Shown here piece by piece: positions 32,974-39,615 of a stretch of DNA of 64,000 nt (positions are counted from its first letter, which is position 1; every line of letters starts with the position of its first letter). The notes under the pieces are model-generated. The model was not told the DNA's origin. It was given only the letters and a program-made list of their open reading frames with translations, and did not search any database. Position numbers and translations under genes: made by a program. Origin of the DNA: CALBZE01 sp036381255 (lineage in GTDB: Bacteria; Gemmatimonadota; Gemmatimonadetes; Longimicrobiales; RSA9); the NCBI GenBank assembly GCA_036381255.1, contig DASVDG010000124.1, positions 62,001 through 126,000 of the forward strand. The letters run 5' to 3'.

Positions 32974-34610
32974 TCCGGCGGCGGCTGCTGCGGGGCGCGG
33001 CGAGCAACCTGGCGGGGAAGGTCGCCGCGGTCGCGGCGTCGTTCCTGCTCACGCCGTTCCTCGTGCACGCGCTCGGCGCGGACGGGTACGGCCTCTGGGT
33101 CCTGGTCGGCTCCGCGTTCGCGTACGGCGCGCTCCTCGACCTCGGGATCGGCGGCGCGGTCGTGAAGTACGTGGCGGAGCACCTCGCGCGCGGCGAGACG
33201 GCCGGCGCGAATGCGATCGTCGCGACCGCGCAGCGGCTGTTCCTGCTGCTGGGCGTCCTCGTGGCCGCGGTCGGCTTCGCAGCGGCGCCCGTCGTGCCGC
33301 GGCTGTTCGACGTGCCGGACGCGCTGCGCCCCGTCGTCGCGCCGCTCGTCGTGCTCACCGCCCTGAACATCGGCGCGACGATCGCGCTCCTGCCGACGGC
33401 CGTCGTGCTCCAGGGGCTCCAGCGCTACGACCTGTACAACCTCGTCGGCGTGGCGGGAACGGTCGCGTCCGCGGCCGGGATGGCGCTCGCCGTGCTGGCG
33501 GGCGGCGGGCTGGTCGGGATGGCGTGCGTCGCGCTGCTCGTGACCGCCGCGACGCGGTGGGCGTACCTGCGGCTGGTGCGACGGACCGCGCCCGCGCTGC
33601 GCTTCGGCGGCCGTCACGCGAGCCGGTCCGCGGCGCGTCGGCTGCTGATGTTCGGCACCGCGTCGCTCGCGTACCGGCTCGGCAGCCGGTTGAGCAGCCG
33701 GAGCGACGAGTTCGTGATCGCGGCGTTCCTCCCGGTCGCCGCGGTCGCGCCGTACGCGGTGGCGCGGAAGCTGAGCGAGGCGGCGCAGCTCGTGGCCGAC
33801 CAGTTCCTGAAGGTCCTCGTGCCGCTGGCCTCCGAGCTGGATGCCGTCGGCGACCGGGAACGACTGCGCGTCCTCTACCTCGACGGGTCGCGTCTCACGC
33901 TGGGGATCGTCGTGCCGGCCGCGGTGCTGCTGATGCGGTTCGGCGCGGTCGCCCTGACCGCCTGGGTCGGGCCGGACTACGCCGACGCGGCCGGCCTCGT
34001 CACGCTGCTTTCGCTGGCGTGTCTGATCGAGACGAGCCAGTGGGCCGCCGGCGCGGTGCTCGAGGGCATGGCCCGGCAGCGGCTGCTGGCCGCGACGTAC
34101 CTCGGGTCCGGGGTGCTCAACGTCGGCCTCTCGATCCTGCTGGTGCGGCCGCTCGGGTTGGCCGGTGTGGCCTGGGGCACGCTGATCGCCGCGGCCATCG
34201 CCTCGCTGGGCGTGATCCTGCCGCATGCCGTGAGGACGCTGGGCATCGCGCCCGAAACCGTGGTGCGCGACGTCTGGCTCCCCGGGCTGCTGCCCGCGCT
34301 GCCGATGAGCTTCGCGCTCGCGGCGGTGGAGTCGGTGCTCGCGCCGCCAGCGGCGCCGGCCCCGGTCGCGGCGACGCTCGCGCCGGTCTCGCCAGCGATC
34401 GCCGCGGCGGCATCGGCGGCCGGGCTGCTGGCGTACGCCGCCGCGTACCTGGCGATGCCGGGGGCGCGGGCGGAGCGGAGGGCGGTGGTGCGGCTCGTCC
34501 GTGTGATGCGGGGGGCGCGGCGGCGGTCGCACGCCGCCGCGGGTCCCCCGCCCGCCGGGGAGCGGCCGTCGGGCCGCGCCGCGTACGGGAACCCTCCCGC
34601 GGACGGCTGA
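32970..34610 (+). CDS. Polysaccharide flippase, Wzx/MOP family
   Basis: A 546-residue membrane protein with about twelve to fourteen helices. GAASNLAGKVAAVAASFLLTPFLV, then HALGADGYGLWVLVGS and LDLGIGGAVVKYVAEHLARG are typical of MOP flippases; SRSDEFVIAAFLPVAAVAPYAV marks the second half. It is not closely similar to the WzxC-like flippase at 18898, so the locus encodes two different flippases. The start is GTG overlapping the previous stop. A 60-residue non-membrane tail rich in Arg, Pro and Gly ends the protein. It is the last gene of the plus-strand run; the next gene is convergent. Confidence 0.87.
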   Translation: MIRRRLLRGAASNLAGKVAAVAASFLLTPFLVHALGADGYGLWVLVGSAFAYGALLDLGIGGAVVKYVAEHLARGETAGANAIVATAQRLFLLLGVLVAAVGFAAAPVVPRLFDVPDALRPVVAPLVVLTALNIGATIALLPTAVVLQGLQRYDLYNLVGVAGTVASAAGMALAVLAGGGLVGMACVALLVTAATRWAYLRLVRRTAPALRFGGRHASRSAARRLLMFGTASLAYRLGSRLSSRSDEFVIAAFLPVAAVAPYAVARKLSEAAQLVADQFLKVLVPLASELDAVGDRERLRVLYLDGSRLTLGIVVPAAVLLMRFGAVALTAWVGPDYADAAGLVTLLSLACLIETSQWAAGAVLEGMARQRLLAATYLGSGVLNVGLSILLVRPLGLAGVAWGTLIAAAIASLGVILPHAVRTLGIAPETVVRDVWLPGLLPALPMSFALAAVESVLAPPAAPAPVAATLAPVSPAIAAAASAAGLLAYAAAYLAMPGARAERRAVVRLVRVMRGARRRSHAAAGPPPAGERPSGRAAYGNPPADG

Positions 34611-34620
34611 GGCGTCGCCC

Positions 34621-35811
34621 TCACCCCGCCGCCCCCGCGTACGCTTCGAGGAGCGCGTCCGCCGTCCGCGCCCAGCCCCGCCGCTCGCGGGCGTCGTCCT
34701 CGATCCCGCGCGCCAGCGCTCGGCGGAGCGTTCTGTCCTCGAGGACGCGGATCAGCGCATCGGCGAGCGCGTCGGCGTCGCCGGGCGGGACGAGCAGCCC
34801 GGTGCGGCCGTCGGCCACGTACTCCGGCACGCCGCCCACCGCCGAGGCGACGACGGGCCTGCCGAACGCGTGGGCGGTGAGGATGACGGCGCTCTGCGTC
34901 GCATCGTGGTAGGGGCACGCGACGACGGTCGCCGCCTCGAGCAGCCGCGCGAGCTCGGCGTTCGGCACGTAGTCGTGGCGCGCGTCGACGCGGGCGGGCG
35001 CGGGGAGCGGCGGCGGCGTGGGCGGCGCGTACCCCGGGACCGGGCGCCCCGCCACCACGACGCGCACGTCGGGGATGCGCCGCGCGACGCGGGGGAGGGC
35101 GCGGTACAGCACGTCGAGCCCCTTGTACGGCGAGATGCGGCCGAAGAAGAGGATCGTCGGCGCGGGCGGTCCGGCCGGCGCCGCGCCGGACGGCTGCCAC
35201 GCGCGGAAGATGGCGAGCGGCGCGAACGGCGCCACGGTCACGGCGCTCGGGTCGATGTCGTGGCGGCGGCAGAACGCCGCGGCCATCGACGCGTTGTGCA
35301 GGACGAAGCGTCGGGCGCGGGGGAACGCGATCCGCCGGGCGAGCCGCTTGCGCCAGTCGCGCTCGCCGCTGTGCGGCTCGGGGTCGTGGACGCTGAGGAC
35401 GAGCGGCAGGCCGCGTGCGTGCGGCAGCGCGAGCGCGAGCCGCGGCGAGACGTCGACGTCGTCGACGTGCAGCACATCGGCGCCGACGGAGCGGGCGAAG
35501 TCGAGGACGCGGCGCCCGATGCGCCAGGACGACGGGTGCAGGCTGCGTCGCGCCTCGTGCGCCACGAGCTGGAACGAGGCGGTGCTGGCCCAGTACGCGC
35601 GGACGGCGGGCGGGAAGCGGCCGGCGAGGACCGGCTCCGCGGGGACGAGGCCGGCGGGGAGCGGTCGGCCGGGCACGTCGAACGCCGCGTGACGCCACGC
35701 GGTCGGCGCGACCTCGACCAGCAGGTGCACATCGGCCCGGCGGGCGAGCTCCCGGACGATCGAGAGCGCGACCTCGAAGAACGCCGTGTGCGTGTAGTAG
35801 ACGACGCGCAT
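34621..35811 (-). CDS. Glycosyltransferase family 4-like protein
   Basis: A 396-residue GT-B protein on the minus strand. MRVVYYTHTAFFEVALSIVREL opens the N-terminal half; a DVLHVDDVDVSPRLALALPH block follows. The C-terminal half contains ILFFGRISPYKGLDVLYRAL, VVAGRPVPGY and ATQSAVILTAHAFGRPVVASAVGG. In this last block the first Glu of the E-x7-E motif is replaced by a TQSAVI-type sequence, a known GT4 variant. The ATG at 35811 fits the family start; longer in-frame starts would overlap the sigma-54 element upstream. Confidence 0.85.
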   Translation of the reverse strand: MRVVYYTHTAFFEVALSIVRELARRADVHLLVEVAPTAWRHAAFDVPGRPLPAGLVPAEPVLAGRFPPAVRAYWASTASFQLVAHEARRSLHPSSWRIGRRVLDFARSVGADVLHVDDVDVSPRLALALPHARGLPLVLSVHDPEPHSGERDWRKRLARRIAFPRARRFVLHNASMAAAFCRRHDIDPSAVTVAPFAPLAIFRAWQPSGAAPAGPPAPTILFFGRISPYKGLDVLYRALPRVARRIPDVRVVVAGRPVPGYAPPTPPPLPAPARVDARHDYVPNAELARLLEAATVVACPYHDATQSAVILTAHAFGRPVVASAVGGVPEYVADGRTGLLVPPGDADALADALIRVLEDRTLRRALARGIEDDARERRGWARTADALLEAYAGAAG

Positions 35812-35858
35812 CCCCACCTCCCGGAATGGGCCGGACGAGCGACGGCGCCGGCCACGGC

Positions 35859-35874
35859 GGCAATCGGCGTACCC
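35859..35874 (-). promoter_or_regulatory. Sigma-54 (-24/-12) promoter
   Basis: Read on the minus strand: GGGTACGCCGATTGCC. GG and GC are 10 nt apart, and GGTAC is shared with the 25109 and 28121 sites. The expected start is near 35848, about 37 nt before the glycosyltransferase ATG at 35811. Confidence 0.65.
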
Positions 35875-35890
35875 GCCCGGCGCCGGCCGC

Positions 35891-35906
35891 GTGCCCGGGA
35901 TTTGCA
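35891..35906 (+). promoter_or_regulatory. Weaker sigma-54-like element before the Wzi-like gene
   Basis: GTGCCCGGGATTTGCA has a perfect TTGCA -12 part and correct spacing, but the first G of the -24 GG is T. The expected start, near 35918, lies 34 nt before the GTG at 35952. It is divergent from the 35859 site. Confidence 0.35.
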
Positions 35907-35951
35907 ATCCCGGAGGCGCGGAAGGGTCCGCACGAAGCTCTGGAGGTACAG

Positions 35952-37466
35952 GTGCGCCGGGTCGTCGTCATCGCCGCGCAGTTCACGATCGCGACCGCCG
36001 CTGCGGCGGTCGCGCAGCAACGGACGCCCGACTTCGCCTCGGCGTTCCTCCCACCCGGTCACTGGGCGATCGGCGCCGCGGGCCGGCTTCACGCGCTGGG
36101 GCTCGTCGAACACGGCTTCGACCGGGCCCGGCGCCCGCTCACGCGCCGCGAGGTCGGCCGCGTATTCGACGGCGCGGTCCGGCTCGCCGAGCGGGACCGG
36201 CCGGAGCTGCTCCCCCTCGTCCGGGCGTACCGGGCGCGGTACACCGAGGAGTTCCCGTCGACCATGAGCGCGCTCGCCGGGGCGGACTCAGTCGGGCTGC
36301 GCTTCGGCGACGGCTCCGTCACCGCGGGCTACGAGCTGCGGACCGGCGAGCTGCGATCCGGCATCGGTTACGAGAACGGCGACGACTGGACCGGCCCGTT
36401 CCACGAGGAGGACGTCTCCACGGCGATGGGAGCCGTCGACTGGAGCGTGGAGCTGTTCCCGGCGCTGGCGTTGGGGCTGGCGCCGTCCCGCGCCGCCGGC
36501 GACTGGACGGTCGACGGCGGGTACGCCACGGGCGTCTGGCGGGATGCCGGCATCTGGATCGGCCGGCGCACGTTCGGCTACTCGCCCGGCGCAGGCGGCG
36601 GCATCGTCCTCAACCCCTCGGTGGCGTTCGACGGCGGCGGCATTTATCTCACGGATGGCGTGCTGCTCCCGTCGTTCCTCGAGGCACTCGGGCCGATCCT
36701 GTTCGAGACGTTCCTGTCCCGTGTCGAGCACGACGGTCCGATCGAGCGCCCCTGGGTCTGGGGGATGCGCGGCACGATCGAGCCGCACCCGCGATTCGGC
36801 TTCGGGTTGACGCGCACGGCGATGTTCGGCGGGGAGGGGAAGAACGACCTGAGCCTGCAGAACCTGGCGTACCTGATGATCGGCAAGCACGCCGGAGCGG
36901 GGAGCGGGTTCGACAACCAGATCTTCTCGATCGACGCGTGGTATCGCCCGCCGATCGGCGCGCTGCCGATGCTGATCTACCTCGAGTGGGGGTTGGAGGA
37001 CAGTGCGGGCGCGTGGTTCGACGTGCCGGGCGTCGTCGCGGGGCTCGAGCTGCCCGCGCTGCCGGGCGTGCCGGGCATCGCGCTGGGCATCGAGCGCACC
37101 TCGTTCAGCCCGCGCTGCTGCGGCAACCCGATCTGGTACCGCCACTGGCAGTTCCTCGGCGGCTGGACGGATGACGGCGTGCCGCTCGGCCACCCGCTCG
37201 GCGGGCACGGCAGCGAGTGGCGGAGCTGGGCGCGCGCCGACGTCCTCGATGCGCGGCTCCGGCTCGAATCGGCGCTGTTCCTCCGCGACCGGGGCGAGGA
37301 GAACCTGTTCGCCCCGGACCGCGAAGGGCGCAGCGCGGGCGTCGCCGTGTCCGCCGCGTTCCGCCCGATGCCACTGTTCGACGTCATCTTCCAGGCCGGC
37401 ACCGAGTCGGGCGAGCGGGACTGGACGGAGTCCGCGGCCGTGCTCGGGCTGCGGATGCTGTTCTGA
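35952..37466 (+). CDS. Wzi-like capsule assembly outer-membrane protein
   Basis: A 504-residue exported protein. The signal peptide (about residues 1-20, RRVVVIAAQFTIATAAAAVAQQ) is followed by a short helical region and a series of alternating beta strands ending in an aromatic residue (LGLRMLF), the mark of an outer-membrane barrel. Strands such as GFGLTRTAMFGGEGKN and QIFSIDAWYRPPIGALPMLIYLEWGLED match the Wzi capsule-assembly family, which anchors capsule to the cell surface. The GTG at 35952 has GGAGG at 35942-35946 and is better than any upstream start. It would act at the outer membrane together with Wza. Confidence 0.8.
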   Translation: MRRVVVIAAQFTIATAAAAVAQQRTPDFASAFLPPGHWAIGAAGRLHALGLVEHGFDRARRPLTRREVGRVFDGAVRLAERDRPELLPLVRAYRARYTEEFPSTMSALAGADSVGLRFGDGSVTAGYELRTGELRSGIGYENGDDWTGPFHEEDVSTAMGAVDWSVELFPALALGLAPSRAAGDWTVDGGYATGVWRDAGIWIGRRTFGYSPGAGGGIVLNPSVAFDGGGIYLTDGVLLPSFLEALGPILFETFLSRVEHDGPIERPWVWGMRGTIEPHPRFGFGLTRTAMFGGEGKNDLSLQNLAYLMIGKHAGAGSGFDNQIFSIDAWYRPPIGALPMLIYLEWGLEDSAGAWFDVPGVVAGLELPALPGVPGIALGIERTSFSPRCCGNPIWYRHWQFLGGWTDDGVPLGHPLGGHGSEWRSWARADVLDARLRLESALFLRDRGEENLFAPDREGRSAGVAVSAAFRPMPLFDVIFQAGTESGERDWTESAAVLGLRMLF

Positions 37467-37491
37467 GCGCCGCGCCGGGTGGCCGGCCGCC

Positions 37492-38976
37492 TCAGCGGCA
37501 GCCGGTCACGATGTTGTCCCGCACGGTGACGCCGGAGTCCGGCGAGTACTCGACCGGTGCGTCCAGCCGGTTGTCGTAGATCCGGGCGCCGTCGACATCC
37601 GAGCCGACGCGGATCGTGCCGCGCTCCGTCTCCGAGACCGCGTTGCCGGTGACCTCGGCATCGGGGGCGGAGGCCATGAAGATGCCGAACTCCGCGTCGC
37701 GGATCGTGTTGCCGACGTAGCGGCTCCCCTTGCCGCTTGCGACGATGCCGCTCCCGGACACGCCCTCGATCGCGTTCGCCTCGAAGACGTTGCCGTCCGC
37801 GTGGTCCATCGTGCGGATGCCGGTCTCGATCTGGCTGCCGTCGGAACGGACCTCGTTGCGGCGCACGATGTTGTCGCGCGCGCCGACGAGGAGGATCGCG
37901 TGGTCGATGTGACGGTCGCCCAGGCCGAACGCCTCGACCCGGTTGTCCTCGACCAGGTTGCCGCTCACGTCGTGGTCGCCGTTCTTCTGGAGGCTGATCC
38001 CGGCGTACGGGCAGTCCGCCGTGTGGTTGTTCCGGACGACGTTCCCCTCGACCGGGCCAACGTCGCTGTTCGAGATCAGCACGATGCACTCGTTGCGCGC
38101 CAGCGAGACGTCGTTCCGTTCGACCAGGTTCCCCGACGAGCCGGCCAGGATGTAGATCCCCATCGACGCGCCCGGGAAGCCCTCGCGGGTGCGGACCACG
38201 TTCTCGGCGATGCGGTTGTCGTCCGACGCATAGAGCGAGATCCCGCTCCAGTCGAAGTCCGTGATCGTGTTGCCGACGATGACGTTGCGGTCCCCCGTGA
38301 GCAGGTGGATCGAGCCGTAGTGCGCGCCCGGCTCCGGCGGCGAGTTGTTGACCTCGACGAACGTGTTGTCCCGGATCGTGTTCTCGCTCCCCTGTACGAC
38401 GACGGCGCCGCCGGAGTAGTAGCGGAAGTAGGCGTCGCGGACCAGGTTGCCCGTCGAGCCATCGGCGATCGTGATGGCCCTGGAGTACGTGTCCGGCGTC
38501 GTCGGGCCGCGGAACCGCAGCCCGGAGATCTCCACGCCGCTCACGCCGTCGAGCTCGAGCGCCGTGCCGTCGTTGTCCCGGGTGTCGATCGTCGCGCCGT
38601 CGGAGATCAGCCCGACGTCCGAGCGCAGCTCGACCGTGCCGCGCAGCACGTACGCCGCCTCGGCCTTCGGGAAGAAGAGCGCCGTTCCCGGGGCGACTTC
38701 GTCGATCGCCCGCTGGAGCGCGGCGGTGTTGTCCGTCGAGCCGTCCGCCCGCACGCCGTACTCCAGCACGGAGACGGTGTCGTCGTACAGGATCGCGGAG
38801 AGCGGGTCGAGCGCCTCCGCCGGCGGATGGAGCAGGTGCTCCGGGACGGCCACCGGGTCCGCGACCGTCGCCGTCGGCGGCCCGGCCTCGCCCGGCTCGC
38901 ACGGCGCCAGCCCACCAAATCCGGAGTCCTGGCAGGCGGCGCCGATCGCGGCCAGGAAGAACAGCGTTCCAGTCAT
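37492..38976 (-). CDS. Parallel beta-helix lipoprotein (pectate-lyase superfamily; lyase or epimerase candidate)
   Basis: A 494-residue protein. The short start MTGTLFFLAAIGAACQDSG gives a signal peptide with a lipobox-like GAAC (Cys near residue 15). The region VLEYGVRADGSTDNTAALQRAI is the N-terminal block of Pectate_lyase_3 proteins, and about 300 residues of right-handed beta-helix repeats follow (for example NVIVGNTITDFDWSGISLYASDDNRIAEN). Such proteins include polysaccharide lyases and C5-epimerases such as AlgG. The active site cannot be assigned. I chose the ATG at 38976 because the longer frame (to 39099) would run over the sigma-54 element at 39041. It would act on the secreted polysaccharide. 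Confidence 0.78.
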   Translation of the reverse strand: MTGTLFFLAAIGAACQDSGFGGLAPCEPGEAGPPTATVADPVAVPEHLLHPPAEALDPLSAILYDDTVSVLEYGVRADGSTDNTAALQRAIDEVAPGTALFFPKAEAAYVLRGTVELRSDVGLISDGATIDTRDNDGTALELDGVSGVEISGLRFRGPTTPDTYSRAITIADGSTGNLVRDAYFRYYSGGAVVVQGSENTIRDNTFVEVNNSPPEPGAHYGSIHLLTGDRNVIVGNTITDFDWSGISLYASDDNRIAENVVRTREGFPGASMGIYILAGSSGNLVERNDVSLARNECIVLISNSDVGPVEGNVVRNNHTADCPYAGISLQKNGDHDVSGNLVEDNRVEAFGLGDRHIDHAILLVGARDNIVRRNEVRSDGSQIETGIRTMDHADGNVFEANAIEGVSGSGIVASGKGSRYVGNTIRDAEFGIFMASAPDAEVTGNAVSETERGTIRVGSDVDGARIYDNRLDAPVEYSPDSGVTVRDNIVTGCR

Positions 38977-39040
38977 GCGGAGTCGGGATCGGACCGCAGG
39001 CCGGCCGTTCGCCGGCGTGTCGCGGCGTTCGGCGCCATCG

Positions 39041-39056
39041 GGTGCAAGCACGGTGC
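39041..39056 (-). promoter_or_regulatory. Sigma-54 (-24/-12) promoter of the beta-helix gene
   Basis: On the minus strand: CGGCACCGTGCTTGCA, close to the consensus TGGCACG-N4-TTGCW, with GG and GC 10 nt apart. The expected start is near 39030, about 55 nt before the ATG at 38976. Confidence 0.75.
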
Positions 39057-39460
39057 CGGCCCGCGGGCCGGCCGCGCCTTCGACGCTCGGATTCGTCACG
39101 TCATTTCGCCTTGCTCGGGGGATCTTCAGGAACGACCGGTTCCTACAACGGCCGGCGCGGTGGGTTCCAAGTTGGGGTTGTGTAATGGGTTAGGTCCGAC
39201 ACGGTCGGCCGGGCGTCGCTGCGTGGACGAGCGCGGGCACGGGGGACTCATACGGAATTCGCCGGAACCGTTTCCCTCATTGGACTCGATCGGGGCGCGA
39301 CTCGCCGCCGGGACCTCGAAGGGTTCACGCGAAGTCCGTATCACGCGCCCGCGCTCCCGCTCCCCGACCGGTGACCGTGAACGGATTCGGCGATTTCCGT
39401 ATGCCGAGAGGCAGGAACGACGGTGGGGACGGCGGCAGGCTACGGCGGCGGGAACGACGG

Positions 39461-39520
39461 TGAGCTGCGGCGGGCTGCCGCGGGCTGCGGCGGGCTGCGG
39501 CGGGCTACGGCGAGCTACGG
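39461..39520. repeat. Six tandem 10-bp units
   Basis: Six imperfect copies of CGGGCTGCGG (tgagctgcgg, cgggctgccg, cgggctgcgg twice, cgggctacgg, cgagctacgg) in perfect 10-nt register in a non-coding region. A spacing of one helical turn could phase protein binding or simply reflect slippage. Confidence 0.75.
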
Positions 39521-39559
39521 CTTCGCTGGGTCGGCGAGCTACGACGGCGGGAACGACGA

Positions 39560-39589
39560 GGGGGCGGCGGACCCGGGTCCGCCGCCCCC
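39560..39589 (-). terminator. Perfect 15-bp palindrome after wzc, terminator-like
   Basis: Arm 39560-39574 (GGGGGCGGCGGACCC) and arm 39575-39589 are perfect complements. It lies 27 nt after the wzc stop in the direction of wzc transcription. No T tract follows, so termination without a U run is assumed, not shown. Confidence 0.55.
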
Positions 39590-39615
39590 TGGCACGGGCG
39601 GGTGCGCCGGGCGCG

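Larger units (their letters stand above)
38977..39615. other. 640-nt intergenic region between the beta-helix gene and wzc
   Basis: No gene I can support. It holds a sigma-54 element (39041), a comparatively AT-richer stretch (39100-39300), a six-unit 10-bp repeat (39461-39520) and a perfect 30-nt palindrome (39560-39589). A non-coding RNA or several operators could be hidden in the AT-richer part but no clear motif was recognised. Confidence 0.6.

Noticed and set aside
39461..39520. CRISPR array
   Set aside because: Units are 10 bp with no spacers and no cas genes in the window; a simple tandem repeat.
39591..39606. TGGCACGGGCGGGTGCG between the palindrome and wzc
   Set aside because: GG and GC are 11 nt apart rather than 10, and no plus-strand gene follows.
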